Source of the DNA: Chryseobacterium glaciei
Lineage (GTDB): Bacteria > Bacteroidota > Bacteroidia > Flavobacteriales > Weeksellaceae
Length of the DNA: 64,000 bases
Direction of reading: 5' to 3'
NCBI RefSeq assembly: GCF_001648155.1
Contig: NZ_CP015199.1
Span: forward strand, 1,498,501-1,562,500
Shown in pieces: positions 1-10,466 of this stretch. A model generated the notes under the pieces. It ran no database searches. It had not been told where the DNA came from and saw nothing but the letters and a program-made list of their open reading frames with translations. The position numbers and the translations under genes were made by a program. Positions within the stretch are counted from its first letter, which is position 1. Each line of letters begins with the position of its first letter.

Positions 1-161
1 TTTAAATCTCTCCGCGAAGATTGTATAATAACTTCAGAAATAGTTGCGATCGAATCTTTTTGTTTTATAGAATCGGAAACTTTTGCATTGAGAATTTCTT
101 GAGACTTTGCAAAAAATGACAAGAATAGCGACAAGATAAAAATCCATAATTTGGCGTACAT
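1..161 (-). CDS. TonB-dependent receptor, N-terminal fragment
   Basis: Partial gene running off the left edge; only 53 residues are visible. They start MYAKLWIFILSLFLSFFAKSQ, a clean Sec signal peptide, followed by a short linker and then ISEVIIQSSRR. That last stretch resembles the start of the plug domain of TonB-dependent outer-membrane receptors (family pattern EVVVtgsR). No carboxypeptidase-like repeat lies between signal and plug, so it would be a siderophore or vitamin type receptor rather than SusC type. The assignment rests on this short match; the barrel is outside the window. A TACTTTTG -7 box lies 22 bases upstream of the start. Confidence 0.55.
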   Translation of the reverse strand, partial: MYAKLWIFILSLFLSFFAKSQEILNAKVSDSIKQKDSIATISEVIIQSSRRDL

Positions 162-182
162 AAACTTTAAATTTTATGAAGC

Positions 183-190
183 CAAAAGTA
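183..190 (-). promoter_or_regulatory. Putative -7 box of the TonB-receptor gene
   Basis: On the minus strand this reads TACTTTTG, a match to the Bacteroidetes -7 consensus TAnnTTTG, 21 bases upstream of the ATG at 161. No convincing TTTG -33 element is seen at 19-20 bases. Confidence 0.4.
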
Positions 191-241
191 TTGGATGCCG
201 GTAAAAATTAGGTTTTGATGTTTAAATTCCGAAGTACAGAA

Positions 242-1303
242 TTATAAATCTAAACTCTGAAACCTAGGCTCAGAAGCCAGTTGAGATTGTTTGTAAAGAA
301 GTGGCGTTGTGTTTTTTATTTTCTTGAAAGTGGAAAAAAATGTAGATTTAGAATTGAATCCAACCTCATATCCAATTTCTTCAAATTTCAGATACGAGCC
401 ATTTTCAATTTTTTCACACGCTTCGCTGATTCTGTATTCATTGATGTATGTTGCGAAACTTTTTTCCAAGTTATCATTTAATAATTGCGAAAGCTGATGG
501 GCTGAAATATTCATTTTCATAGCCAGATCACTTAATTTCAAATTCGGGTTTTTATACAGTTCTTCCATATCCATCAACCTTTCTAATTTTGAAACAAAGT
601 TTTCAGCCTGTTCGTCCGATATCTTTTTATTAGAATATTTACGCTCTTCTTTTACTGCTGCGGATCGATATTTATTGTTGAATAAAATCAGGATATTACC
701 ATATAAAATTAAAGAAAATACAAGACTCCCTCCCGCACAATATATCGGAATCCAACCTGTGGACATGAGCTGATAAGCTAAAAAGATGATTACATTACTT
801 ATTAAAACCGGAAGAATATATTGCGTCAGTTTCTTAGCATCTTTCTTTGAAAAAATATAATATTTATAAACGGATAGAAAAATAAAAACCGTCCAGACCC
901 CATAAATAAATGTTGCAAAATATCTATCCCAAGTAACAGGAAAAATAAGATACAAAAGTCCGACTGTACCAAGAATCAAAGTCAGGATACCAAAGGATTG
1001 TCTAGATTTTTTAAGATCAAACTGTTCTTGTAAAAAAGAAGAACGAATATAATAATACAAAGCCGGACCTGTAAAAAAGAGCGCTGACAATCCCAAATGT
1101 GGAATAATTAGAGGCCAGTCCGGATAGAAATAAATACAAACAGAAATCCCTACTCTGATGCTTAAAGTCAATAAAATTAATCCCAAAAAGAAATCCGGAA
1201 TATATTTTAGTTTCTTAATAAACACCAAATAAAGTCCAAGTAGAAGCCCATTAAAGGCTCCTATCGCACTAAAGAAGAATAACATTTGCTGTCCGAAACT
1301 CAT
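242..1303 (-). CDS. Membrane-anchored AraC-type transcriptional regulator
   Basis: 353 residues. Roughly residues 8-205 contain about seven hydrophobic segments. A charged linker with KEERKYSNKK follows, then a C-terminal AraC/XylS double helix-turn-helix (about 240-345) with LSDLAMKMNIS, the first HTH, and FEEIGYEVGFNSKSTFFSTFKK, the second. This is the known Bacteroidetes arrangement of a polytopic N-terminal sensor fused to an AraC DNA-binding domain. The ligand is unknown. It lies on the same strand just upstream of the TonB-receptor start, so control of that receptor is possible, but this is only inferred from position. Confidence 0.85.
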   Translation of the reverse strand: MSFGQQMLFFFSAIGAFNGLLLGLYLVFIKKLKYIPDFFLGLILLTLSIRVGISVCIYFYPDWPLIIPHLGLSALFFTGPALYYYIRSSFLQEQFDLKKSRQSFGILTLILGTVGLLYLIFPVTWDRYFATFIYGVWTVFIFLSVYKYYIFSKKDAKKLTQYILPVLISNVIIFLAYQLMSTGWIPIYCAGGSLVFSLILYGNILILFNNKYRSAAVKEERKYSNKKISDEQAENFVSKLERLMDMEELYKNPNLKLSDLAMKMNISAHQLSQLLNDNLEKSFATYINEYRISEACEKIENGSYLKFEEIGYEVGFNSKSTFFSTFKKIKNTTPLLYKQSQLASEPRFQSLDL

Positions 1304-1483
1304 TGTTAAATTAATTTTTCATGAAAAGTAAATTTAATGATTTTCTTAGGTTCAATTTCAGATAATTAAGTAAAATATTATTGTTCAGTGATATTTTAAA
1401 ATTGACTACGAGTAAACGTTCATAATATCAACTTTTTCAAAGAAACAAAGCAGAAATTATATCAACGAAATCATTAAACAAAA

Positions 1484-1510
1484 AAATCCCAAAGCATAAC
1501 TTTGGGATTT
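1484..1510 (-). terminator. Terminator of gltA
   Basis: Inverted repeat AAATCCCAAAG / CTTTGGGATTT (11 bp, 5-base loop), followed on the minus strand by a T run. It lies 21 bases past the gltA stop. Confidence 0.85.
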
Positions 1511-1530
1511 GTACTGATCTGAAACAAATA

Positions 1531-2817
1531 TTATCTGTTTACTAAATCGATATAGTCTCTTTTTTGAGCTCCTTGGTAAACCTGTCTTGGTCTTCCGATT
1601 GGATCTCCTTTAATTCTCATTTCTTTCCATTGAGCGATCCAGCCTGGAAGTCTTCCTAATGCAAACATTACTGTAAACATTTCTGTAGGAATTCCTAACG
1701 CTCTGTAGATGATTCCTGAATAGAAATCTACGTTTGGATATAGTTTTCTTTCGATGAAGTACTCATCTTCCAATGCTACTTTTTCTAGTTGCATAGCAAT
1801 ATCAAGCGCTTTGTCTTCAATTCCTAATGCAATTAATAAATCGTCAGCAGCTTTTTTGATAATTTTCGCTCTTGGGTCGAAGTTTTTGTAAACTCTGTGT
1901 CCGAATCCCATCAAACGGAAGCTGTCGTTTTTGTCTTTCGCTTTTTCAACCCACTTGTTAACGTCTCCACCATCTTTTTCGATCAATTCAAGCATTTCGA
2001 TAACCGCTTGGTTTGCACCACCGTGAAGTGGCCCCCAAAGTGCAGAAATACCAGCAGAAACTGAAGCAAAAAGACCTGTGTGAGCAGAACCTACCATTCT
2101 TACAGTAGATGTAGAACAGTTTTGCTCATGGTCAGCATGAAGAATTAATAATTTATCTAAAGCTCCAACTACCACTGGATTGATTTCGAAATCAGCATTT
2201 GGTTGTCTGAAAGCCATTTTGTAGAAATTCTCTACATAGTTTAGATTGTTATCTCCGTGGTTTAATGGTAAACCTAGAGTTTTTCTGTATGTCCAAGCAG
2301 CAAGGTGAGCAAATTTAGCAATAAGCAATTCTGCAGCAAGATCCATCTCTTCTTTAGAGTTTACGTTAACAGCTTTCGGGTTGAAGGCTGTTAAAGCAGA
2401 AGTTAAAGAAGATAAAACTCCCATTGGGTGAGCAGAACGAGGGAAAGCATCGATGATTTTTTTCATCTCCTCTGCTACGAAGTTATATTTTTTGATATTA
2501 CCGTTGAAGGTATTGAATTGATCTGAAGTTGGTAATTCACCGTGTAACAAAAGGTACATTACTTCTGTGAAGTTAGACTTTTCAGCAATCTGCTCGATAG
2601 GATATCCTCTGTAGAATAATTCTCCTTTATCTCCGTCTAAGTAAGTGATGTCACTTAATGTAGCTCCTGTATTTTTGTAACCTAAATCTAGAGTGATTAA
2701 ACCTGTTTGGTCTCTTAGTTTTGAAATATCGATCCCTCTGTCTCCGATAGTACTATCCACGATTGGATATTCATATGAATTACCGTCGTAATTCAATATT
2801 ACTTTGTTGTCTGACAT
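1531..2817 (-). CDS. gltA: Citrate synthase
   Basis: Condenses acetyl-CoA and oxaloacetate to citrate, the entry step of the TCA cycle; cytosolic. 428 residues, the length of the type I (hexameric, NADH-sensitive in many Gram-negatives) enzymes. The catalytic residues are all visible: His265 in GPLHGGAN, His307 in GFGHRVY and Asp364 in VDFYSG. The N-terminal small beta domain with ITYLDGDKGELFYRGYPIE is present. It follows enolase on the same strand with an 83-base gap that holds a weak hairpin, and has a strong terminator of its own. Confidence 0.97.
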   Translation of the reverse strand: MSDNKVILNYDGNSYEYPIVDSTIGDRGIDISKLRDQTGLITLDLGYKNTGATLSDITYLDGDKGELFYRGYPIEQIAEKSNFTEVMYLLLHGELPTSDQFNTFNGNIKKYNFVAEEMKKIIDAFPRSAHPMGVLSSLTSALTAFNPKAVNVNSKEEMDLAAELLIAKFAHLAAWTYRKTLGLPLNHGDNNLNYVENFYKMAFRQPNADFEINPVVVGALDKLLILHADHEQNCSTSTVRMVGSAHTGLFASVSAGISALWGPLHGGANQAVIEMLELIEKDGGDVNKWVEKAKDKNDSFRLMGFGHRVYKNFDPRAKIIKKAADDLLIALGIEDKALDIAMQLEKVALEDEYFIERKLYPNVDFYSGIIYRALGIPTEMFTVMFALGRLPGWIAQWKEMRIKGDPIGRPRQVYQGAQKRDYIDLVNR

Positions 2818-2857
2818 TTATTTATTTTTTTTCTAAATTTACTAAATTCCATAAAAT

Positions 2858-2885
2858 ACGGCAAACAAAAATTATCGCTTGCCGT
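2858..2885 (-). terminator. Weak hairpin between eno and gltA
   Basis: ACGGCAA / TTGCCGT, 7 bp with a 14-base loop; the minus-strand transcript continues with TATTTTATGG. It could attenuate eno transcription before gltA, but has no long uridine run. Confidence 0.4.
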
Positions 2886-2900
2886 TATTTATAATTTCAA

Positions 2901-4226
<1,326 letters not shown>

Positions 4227-4470
4227 ATCAATTTTTAACTTTTTTGATCATAAATGGACTGCCTTTTCGACCAATTCCAAGTTAAATTTTAGTTAATATT
4301 GAAATGTAAAAAAGGCAGTATTTCATCTTTTAAACAAAATCATGTCTTAAGATTTTTATTTTTAAATTTTCAGCGATAATTATTGGTTTGTTTTTTGTTT
4401 TATTAAATTTATTCTAATTTCTTTACGACAGAAAATTAACTTTCAAAATACATTAAAAAGAATAAATAAC

Positions 4471-4905
4471 ATGAAAAAAGGACTTTTAATCACAGTTTCA
4501 CTTGTTGCTTTATCGTTAGTAAGCTGCAACAAGACTGAAAGTGGCAATAAAAATATTATTAAAACTGATAGTTCTGAAACAACTATTGTTGATAATAAAG
4601 GGAAAATAGATTCTTCGACAGTAAATTCATCTACAATAGAAGTGAATGGGCAGAAAACAGAAAAGACAGATTTCGTTTATAAAGCAACAGACGGAGCTTT
4701 AGTAAAAGTAGTTTTCAAGAATGATCCGAAAGAAAGTACAGTAGCGATCACAAGCAACAAAAAAACTTTCACACTGGAAAAGAAAGAAACGAAAGATGGC
4801 GAAACGATCTATAAAAAAGATGATATGACGGCAAGAGTAAAAGGTGACAGCCTTCATCTTGAGCAAGGCAACAACATCATCGAGTTAAAAAGAACCAAAA
4901 TCTAA
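4471..4905 (+). CDS. Small lipoprotein, possibly MliC-like
   Basis: 144 residues. The N terminus MKKGLLITVSLVALSLVSC is a lipoprotein signal with lipobox LVSC. A Ser/Thr-rich linker follows. The C-terminal about 75 residues (from FVYKATDGALVKVVF to IIELKR) are a beta-rich pattern with alternating hydrophobics. This resembles the MliC lysozyme-inhibitor fold (Y-x-C-x-DG..v.v.f ... Y...d....kGd...l), but the family's cysteines are missing. The MliC suggestion is an inference; no other function can be given. It is a single gene, ended by a shared bidirectional terminator. Confidence 0.75.
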   Translation: MKKGLLITVSLVALSLVSCNKTESGNKNIIKTDSSETTIVDNKGKIDSSTVNSSTIEVNGQKTEKTDFVYKATDGALVKVVFKNDPKESTVAITSNKKTFTLEKKETKDGETIYKKDDMTARVKGDSLHLEQGNNIIELKRTKI

Positions 4906-4914
4906 AACATAAAA

Positions 4915-4940
4915 AAACCGTTCAGAAGCCTGAACGGTTT
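4915..4940. terminator. Bidirectional terminator
   Basis: AAACCGTTCAG / CTGAACGGTTT, an 11-bp perfect stem with a 4-base loop, flanked by A and T runs. It serves the convergent genes ending at 4905 and 4945. Confidence 0.9.
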
Positions 4941-4944
4941 TTAT

Positions 4945-7014
4945 TTATTTCTTAATGACTTTTTCTAAGTACGTCTTATCTTCAGTAATTACTTTCACAA
5001 AATAATTTCCTTTTTCCAAATCAGAAATATCAATTGAACTCTCTTTTACATTCTCAATATTTCTAAAAATTCTTCCGGAAATATCAAATACAATGATACT
5101 TTTTATTTTTTCTTTTATATCAAAAAATAATATGGATGAAGTTGGATTTGGGTAAATCCTTATTTTGTTGTTTATTTCTAATTTAGGATCGTTGGTAGAA
5201 AGATTACCCGTTACCAGGTCTATTACATAGAAACCTGTTGCCCCTACTGCTACCATATAATTTTTAGCAAAAGCAACTTTATTAATCGTACTGCCTGGTG
5301 TAAGCAACAATTGTGTTGTTATAATTTTCTGCCACGATGCTCCAAAATTTGTTGTTTTATAAACATCTCTATAGAGATCCATAGCATATCCTGTACCATC
5401 CGAAAAAATTTCATAATCTTTAAAAAATGACATTGGCGAAGGTACAGACGTCCATGTCGCTCCTAAATTCGTTGTATAATATTTACCAATATATACTCTT
5501 GAAGAGTTTCCAAAGACAATATTCCTTGCATCTGCTATTGCTCCGGGATAATTGGTAACGGCAGCCCATGTCAGTCCACCATCTACAGTTTTCATAACTT
5601 TTTCTCGCTGCACAAGAAAACCTACATTATTATCGATAAATTTCATTGAAGAAACTTCCCATTCAACACTCACTGGCGGAGTCCATCCACCCGCAGCAGA
5701 ATACGTTGAGATATATCCTGTAAATTGGTTGGAATTGGTTCCCAAATTGGCAATTGCAAAATCTCCATTGGGTTTCATAGCCGGTATGGTTAATCTTGTA
5801 TTAGGAGATATAGCTTCCGTCCAAGTTAGTCCATTATCAATTGTTTTCCAAAATTGAGATGTACTTCTTCCTATAGCAATACCTTTCCCATCAGGTAATA
5901 TATTCATTGCTCCTGCAGGGAAATCATTTCTCGAAGCCTCCCAAGAATAACCTTTGTCTTGAGAAAAATAGCTAAAAGGTACTATTGCTAATTTTTCACT
6001 TGCATAAGCCTGATTGTAAAGTGCCCAGTAGATCCATTTCATAGCTAAAGGATTCCAATTCAGCAAGTCTGTACTTTTAAAAATGGTATGGCGTAATTGG
6101 CTGCTACCCGTGTCATTATTTGTTCCCGCAAGAACAAAATCAGGATGAGTCGCAAGACAAGTAAAAACATGAAAAACAGGAGGATACATCGCTGTATTTG
6201 TCCATACTTCCCCTGTAGTAGTTTTGTATAATTTATTGGGATTTCCTATGGCAATATATTCATTGTTATACAATTTAATATCATTTAAGGTTCCAACGCC
6301 TGCGGCTTCATTCCAAGTATTTCCTCCATCTAAAGTATATAGAGGGTTTCCACCATATTTTGTAGCAATTCCATTCATCGAATCTTTAAATACAATCTTG
6401 CTAAATTCCACGGAACTTGTATTCATCTTTACCCATGTCTGTCCTCCATTAGTCGTTTTAAAAATAAAACTGTTTCCGAGTGTTGCATCCGAAACACAAA
6501 ATCCGGTATTTGCATCAGTAAAAAATACACTCATGATTTTATCCTGATACACTGTTGGAACAATGTAGCTAACCCATGTCGCCCCTCCGTTGGTAGATTT
6601 ATGTATTCTGCTATTATCCGAGCCTATGAATATGGTATTATCATTCAGTACAAAAATTGTCTGAGTATTTGTGGGAAGCGGATAAGAAACCCCTGGAGTA
6701 GAAAACTTGGGATCGGTAATCCGAAGATCACCTCCTATGATAGCATACCCTTTGTTGTTATGAATCGTAAAATCGGCGACATTTTTTGAATTATCATTAA
6801 TCTGTCTCCATGTTTTTCCATTGTTTTCGGTGATAATTAAATCATTATTATCATTATCCTTATGCGCTAAATAGCTGCCATCCGGTAAGATTTCCATTTT
6901 TTTCACCTGCTCCAGTCGGATGAAAGGAGTTGCGAGCTGCCAGTCTAAAGTAGGAGCCTGACTGAAAACTAAAACACAAAATTGTAATAAAATAAAAAGT
7001 AAAGTTTTTTTCAT
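4945..7014 (-). CDS. T9SS-secreted Asp-box beta-propeller protein
   Basis: 689 residues from MKKTLLFILLQFCVLVFSQ, a good Sec signal. The open frame continues 44 codons further upstream into the terminator of the ribosomal cluster, so this start is preferred. The body carries repeated Asp-box/BNR motifs (TTNGGQTWVK, STNGGATWVS, TTNFGASWQK, TVDGGLTWAA), as in sortilin/BNR and HCF136-like propellers. The last about 75 residues are a type A T9SS sorting domain (IRIYPNPTS ... DISDLEKGNYFVKV ... KVIKK). It is therefore exported and moved across the outer membrane by the type IX system, to be released or surface attached. The ligand is unknown. Confidence 0.85.
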   Translation of the reverse strand: MKKTLLFILLQFCVLVFSQAPTLDWQLATPFIRLEQVKKMEILPDGSYLAHKDNDNNDLIITENNGKTWRQINDNSKNVADFTIHNNKGYAIIGGDLRITDPKFSTPGVSYPLPTNTQTIFVLNDNTIFIGSDNSRIHKSTNGGATWVSYIVPTVYQDKIMSVFFTDANTGFCVSDATLGNSFIFKTTNGGQTWVKMNTSSVEFSKIVFKDSMNGIATKYGGNPLYTLDGGNTWNEAAGVGTLNDIKLYNNEYIAIGNPNKLYKTTTGEVWTNTAMYPPVFHVFTCLATHPDFVLAGTNNDTGSSQLRHTIFKSTDLLNWNPLAMKWIYWALYNQAYASEKLAIVPFSYFSQDKGYSWEASRNDFPAGAMNILPDGKGIAIGRSTSQFWKTIDNGLTWTEAISPNTRLTIPAMKPNGDFAIANLGTNSNQFTGYISTYSAAGGWTPPVSVEWEVSSMKFIDNNVGFLVQREKVMKTVDGGLTWAAVTNYPGAIADARNIVFGNSSRVYIGKYYTTNLGATWTSVPSPMSFFKDYEIFSDGTGYAMDLYRDVYKTTNFGASWQKIITTQLLLTPGSTINKVAFAKNYMVAVGATGFYVIDLVTGNLSTNDPKLEINNKIRIYPNPTSSILFFDIKEKIKSIIVFDISGRIFRNIENVKESSIDISDLEKGNYFVKVITEDKTYLEKVIKK

Positions 7015-7035
7015 GGTCAAAATTTTAGTAAAAAT

Positions 7036-7067
7036 AAAGGAGCCTGTAAATACATACACGCTCCTTT
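7036..7067 (-). terminator. Terminator of the ribosomal protein cluster
   Basis: AAAGGAGC / GCTCCTTT stem with a partly self-complementary 16-base loop, then ATTTTTAC on the minus strand. It lies between rplQ and the start of the propeller gene, so it closes the rplC-to-rplQ transcript. Confidence 0.8.
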
Positions 7068-7090
7068 TATATCTTGAAGAAAATATTATA

Positions 7091-7615
7091 TTATTCTTCA
7101 GTTTTTTCCTCTGTAGAATCAGTTGCTTCAGCCGTAGGCTCTTCAACTTTTTCTTCTACTTTAGGAGCATCAGCAACTACAGCTTCTTTTTTAGCAGTTG
7201 TAGCTCTTCTACTTCTTCTAGTAGTCTTTTTCTCGTCAGCATTAGGGTTGTAAAGTTCGTTGAAATCAACAAGCTCGATAAGAGCCATATCAGCAGCATC
7301 ACCTTGTCTGAAACCAGTCTTGATGATTCTTGTATACCCGCCGTTTCTTTCTGCGATTTTAGGAGCTACTGATCTGAAAAGTTCAGTAACCGCTTCTTTA
7401 CTTTGAAGATATGAAAAAACAATTCTTCTATTGTGTGTAGTATCTTCTTTTGCCTTTGTTAATAGAGGTTCAACATATACTCTTAAAGCTTTCGCTTTAG
7501 CTACAGTAGTGTTGATTCTTTTATGCTCAATTAGAGAACAAGCCATATTAGAAAGTAAAGCACTTCTATGAGAAGCTGTTCTTCCTAAGTGATTGAATTT
7601 TTTACCGTGTCTCAT
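7091..7615 (-). CDS. rplQ: 50S ribosomal protein L17
   Basis: Large-subunit protein near the peptide exit tunnel. Residues 1-115 are the conserved L17 body ([17 protein letters not shown] ... [10 protein letters not shown] ... [17 protein letters not shown]). The remaining about 58 residues are a low-complexity tail, basic (KKTTRRSRR) and then acidic ([10 protein letters not shown]...EEKTEE), so the protein is 174 residues against about 116-127 in proteobacteria. Such tails are frequent in Bacteroidetes L17. It is the last gene of the long ribosomal cluster, 6 bases after rpoA. Confidence 0.97.
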   Translation of the reverse strand: MRHGKKFNHLGRTASHRSALLSNMACSLIEHKRINTTVAKAKALRVYVEPLLTKAKEDTTHNRRIVFSYLQSKEAVTELFRSVAPKIAERNGGYTRIIKTGFRQGDAADMALIELVDFNELYNPNADEKKTTRRSRRATTAKKEAVVADAPKVEEKVEEPTAEATDSTEEKTEE

Positions 7616-7621
7616 TATTAA

Positions 7622-8617
7622 TTATTTATCAGCGTCTAACTTATATTTTGCAACGTCGAAACCGAAGTTAAGACCTTTTGAATGCACTAATTCTTCTAGT
7701 TCTGTCAAAGATTTTTTACCAAAATTTCTGAATTTCATCAAATCAGACTTACTGTAAGAAACCAATTCTCCAAGAGTTTCTACTTCAGCTGCTTTTAGAC
7801 AGTTAAGGGCTCTTACTGAAAGATCCATATCTGCTAATTTAGACTTAAGAAGTTGTCTTGTGTGAAGAGTCTCTTCATCGTACTGGATAGATGCTTTTAC
7901 AGCTTCAGTTTCAAGTGTGATTCTCTCATCAGAGAACAACATGAAGTGATAAATTAATATCTTAGAAGCTTCTGTTAAAGCATTCTGAGGGCTGATTGAG
8001 CCATCAGTTTCTATATCTAATACAAGTTTTTCGTAGTCTGTTTTTTGCTCTACACGGTAATTTTCAATACTGTATTGTACTTTCTTAATAGGGGTAAAAA
8101 TAGAGTCAATAGCAATAGTTCCTACAGGAGCATTGTTTGTCTTATTTTGTTCCGAAGGAACGTACCCTCTACCTTTCTCTACATTGAAGGTGATTTCGAA
8201 AGTTACATCACTGTTTAGGTTACAGATTAATAAATCCGGATTTAAAATCTCGAATCCACTGATTGATTTACCTAAATCTCCAGCAGTAATAATCGTCTGT
8301 CCCGAAACTTTAGCAATAACCTGCTCATTTGTCTGGTTTTCTGCCGTAGCTTTTAGTCTTACCTGCTTAAGGTTAAGAATAATTTCGGTTACGTCTTCGA
8401 TTACTCCTGGAATAGTTGAAAATTCGTGCTCTACACCTTCTATTTTGATAGATGAAATAGCATATCCTTCCAGAGAAGAAAGCAACACTCTTCTCAAAGC
8501 ATTACCGATTGTAAGCCCGAAACCTGGTTCTAGAGGTCTGAATTCGAATTGACCTTTAAATTCATCAGAGTTAAGTAAAATTACTTTATCGGGTTTTATG
8601 AATTGTAAAATTGCCAT
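7622..8617 (-). CDS. rpoA: RNA polymerase alpha subunit
   Basis: 331 residues. The N-terminal assembly domain (about 1-235) includes [25 protein letters not shown] and [20 protein letters not shown]. The C-terminal DNA- and activator-binding domain (about 260-325) includes [23 protein letters not shown] and [16 protein letters not shown]. It sits between rpsD and rplQ as in the classical alpha operon. Confidence 0.98.
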   Translation of the reverse strand: MAILQFIKPDKVILLNSDEFKGQFEFRPLEPGFGLTIGNALRRVLLSSLEGYAISSIKIEGVEHEFSTIPGVIEDVTEIILNLKQVRLKATAENQTNEQVIAKVSGQTIITAGDLGKSISGFEILNPDLLICNLNSDVTFEITFNVEKGRGYVPSEQNKTNNAPVGTIAIDSIFTPIKKVQYSIENYRVEQKTDYEKLVLDIETDGSISPQNALTEASKILIYHFMLFSDERITLETEAVKASIQYDEETLHTRQLLKSKLADMDLSVRALNCLKAAEVETLGELVSYSKSDLMKFRNFGKKSLTELEELVHSKGLNFGFDVAKYKLDADK

Positions 8618-8650
8618 ATTATTGGGTTGAGCAAAAATTTGATTAAAAAA

Positions 8651-9259
8651 TTATTTAGAGTAAAGTTCGACGATAAGCTGTTCCTTGATGTCTTCCGGGA
8701 TTTGGATTCTCTCAGGAGCAGAGATGAAAGTACCTTCTTTCTTCTCATCGTTGAATTGTAACCACTCATAATTTGCTTTAGCAGCTAATGAGTCAGTAAC
8801 AACTTCAAGAGATTTAGATTTCTCTCTTACAGCGATTACGTCACCAGCTTTTACTAAATAAGAAGGGATGTTAAGGATCTCACCATTCACAGTAATGTGT
8901 CTGTGAGAAGTTAACTGTCTAGCACCAGCTCTAGTTTTAGAAAAACCTAATCTGTATACTACGTTATCCAATCTTGATTCACAAAGCTGTAATAGAACTT
9001 CACCTGTTACACCTTTACTTCTGTGTGCTTTATCGAATAAGTTTGCAAACTGTCTTTCTAAAATACCATAAGTATATTTAGCTTTTTGTTTTTCAGCTAA
9101 CTGAACTGCATATTCTGATTTTTTAGCACCTCTTCTTTTGTTAGGACCATGTTGTCCTGGCGGTTGGTTTTTTCTCTTTTCGAAGTTTTTGTCATCTCCG
9201 TAGATTGCAGCACCAAACTTTCTAGCAATCTTAGTTTTAGGTCCAATATATCTTGCCAT
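8651..9259 (-). CDS. rpsD: 30S ribosomal protein S4
   Basis: 202 residues. Primary 16S rRNA-binding protein with the S4 RNA-binding domain at about 93-155 ([22 protein letters not shown]). The N terminus ([16 protein letters not shown]) lacks the CxxC...C zinc cluster of some S4 proteins, so this is the zinc-independent form. In E. coli S4 is the translational repressor of the alpha operon; whether that holds here is not visible. Confidence 0.97.
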   Translation of the reverse strand: MARYIGPKTKIARKFGAAIYGDDKNFEKRKNQPPGQHGPNKRRGAKKSEYAVQLAEKQKAKYTYGILERQFANLFDKAHRSKGVTGEVLLQLCESRLDNVVYRLGFSKTRAGARQLTSHRHITVNGEILNIPSYLVKAGDVIAVREKSKSLEVVTDSLAAKANYEWLQFNDEKKEGTFISAPERIQIPEDIKEQLIVELYSK

Positions 9260-9278
9260 AATGGGTAAATTCTAAAAA

Positions 9279-9668
9279 TTAAACTCTTCTTCTTTTTGGT
9301 GGTCTACATCCATTGTGTGGCATAGGAGTAACGTCAATAATTTCGCTAACTTCAATACCTGAATTGTGAATTGTTCTGATAGCAGATTCTCTACCTGCAC
9401 CAGGACCTTTCACATACACCTTTACTCTTCTTAGTCCAGCTTCGTGAGCTACGTTAGAGCAATTTTCAGCTGCCATTTGAGCAGCAAAAGGAGTGTTCTT
9501 TTTAGAACCTCTGAATCCCATTTTACCGGCAGAAGCCCAAGAGATAACTTCTCCGCTTTTATTTGTTAAAGAAATGATGATGTTATTGAAAGAAGCTTGA
9601 ATATGCGCTTCACCAATAGCTTCAACTTTTACTTTTCTTTTTTTAACTACTTTACTTTGTTTTGCCAT
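9279..9668 (-). CDS. rpsK: 30S ribosomal protein S11
   Basis: 129 residues, normal length. Platform protein of the small subunit. Recognised from the core [18 protein letters not shown] and the end [16 protein letters not shown]. It lies 12 bases after rpsM and 19 bases before rpsD. Confidence 0.98.
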   Translation of the reverse strand: MAKQSKVVKKRKVKVEAIGEAHIQASFNNIIISLTNKSGEVISWASAGKMGFRGSKKNTPFAAQMAAENCSNVAHEAGLRRVKVYVKGPGAGRESAIRTIHNSGIEVSEIIDVTPMPHNGCRPPKRRRV

Positions 9669-9680
9669 AATTCCTAACGA

Positions 9681-10058
9681 TTATTTACTTGCTTTTTTCT
9701 TGTTAGCAACTGTTTTTCTCTTTCCTTTACGGGTTCTCGAGTTGTTTTTCGTTCTCTGGCCTCTTAAAGGTAGTCCTAGTCTGTGACGTATTCCTCGTTG
9801 GCATCCTATGTCCATCAATCTCTTGATGTTCAATTGCACTTCAGATCTTAATTCACCTTCAACTTTTACGTTTTCAGTAATAAAATTTCTGATTGCGGCC
9901 AATTCATCGTCATTCCATTCGTTGACTTTCTTATCTTCGCTAATACCGGCAGCTTTAAGGATTTCAGAAGAAGTACTTCTTCCAACTCCATAAATATAAG
10001 TCAAACCGATAACGCCTCTTTTGTTTTTTGGTAAATCAATACCTGCAATTCTCGCCAT
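9681..10058 (-). CDS. rpsM: 30S ribosomal protein S13
   Basis: 125 residues. Head protein contacting the 50S subunit and the P-site tRNA. Recognised from [27 protein letters not shown], the helix-two-turn-helix [19 protein letters not shown] and the basic tail [17 protein letters not shown]. Confidence 0.98.
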   Translation of the reverse strand: MARIAGIDLPKNKRGVIGLTYIYGVGRSTSSEILKAAGISEDKKVNEWNDDELAAIRNFITENVKVEGELRSEVQLNIKRLMDIGCQRGIRHRLGLPLRGQRTKNNSRTRKGKRKTVANKKKASK

Positions 10059-10067
10059 AATTTAATA

Positions 10068-10184
10068 TTAGCCTTGTCTTTGTTTAAATTTTGGGTTCTT
10101 CTTGTTGATTACAAATAGTACACCCTTTCTGCGTACGATCTTGCAATCAGCACTTCTTTTTTTGATTGATGCTCTAACTTTCAT
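10068..10184 (-). CDS. rpmJ: 50S ribosomal protein L36, zinc-free form
   Basis: 38 residues, [14 protein letters not shown]...NPKFKQRQG, read directly from the minus strand. Three of the four zinc ligands of C+ L36 are replaced: where the C+ form has C11, C14, C27 and H32/33, this has Ser, Cys, Asn and Phe. It is therefore a zinc-independent C- type. It lies 10 bases before rpsM and 63 bases after infA, with an intercistronic hairpin between. Confidence 0.95.
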   Translation of the reverse strand: MKVRASIKKRSADCKIVRRKGVLFVINKKNPKFKQRQG

Positions 10185-10210
10185 TTGATAGTATTTATTT
10201 TTTAACAATA

Positions 10211-10241
10211 GCCAAATGGAAACCCGAAGACTCCATTTGGC
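10211..10241 (-). other. Intercistronic hairpin between infA and rpmJ
   Basis: Perfect 10-bp inverted repeat GCCAAATGGA / TCCATTTGGC with an 11-base loop in the 63-base gap. On the mRNA it is followed by TATTGTTAAAAAATAAA rather than a direct U run. It is more likely a processing, stability or partial attenuation element than a full terminator, because the same transcript must continue to rpoA and rplQ. Confidence 0.65.
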
Positions 10242-10247
10242 GGTTGT

Positions 10248-10463
10248 TTAATATCTAAAAGTAATTCTCCCCTTTGTCAAATCATAGGGAGACATTTCTA
10301 GTTTTACCTTATCACCAGGTAAAAGTTTAATATAATGCATTCTCATTTTACCAGAAATATGAGCGATAAGCATATGCCCATTTTCTAGCTCTACACGGAA
10401 CTGGGCGTTCGAAAGTGCTTCCGTAATAACGCCGTCTTGTTCAATATGTTTTTGTTTTGCCAT
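10248..10463 (-). CDS. infA: Translation initiation factor IF-1
   Basis: 71 residues, a single S1-like OB fold. Binds the ribosomal A site during initiation. Recognised from [48 protein letters not shown] split over two strands, and [10 protein letters not shown]. It stands 3 bases after secY. The map gene often found here in other phyla is absent. Confidence 0.98.
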   Translation of the reverse strand: MAKQKHIEQDGVITEALSNAQFRVELENGHMLIAHISGKMRMHYIKLLPGDKVKLEMSPYDLTKGRITFRY

Positions 10464-10466
10464 AAA

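Noticed and set aside
7015..7146. Upstream extension of the propeller gene by 44 codons
   Set aside because: It runs through the ribosomal cluster terminator and lacks a signal peptide; the ATG at 7014 gives a clean one.
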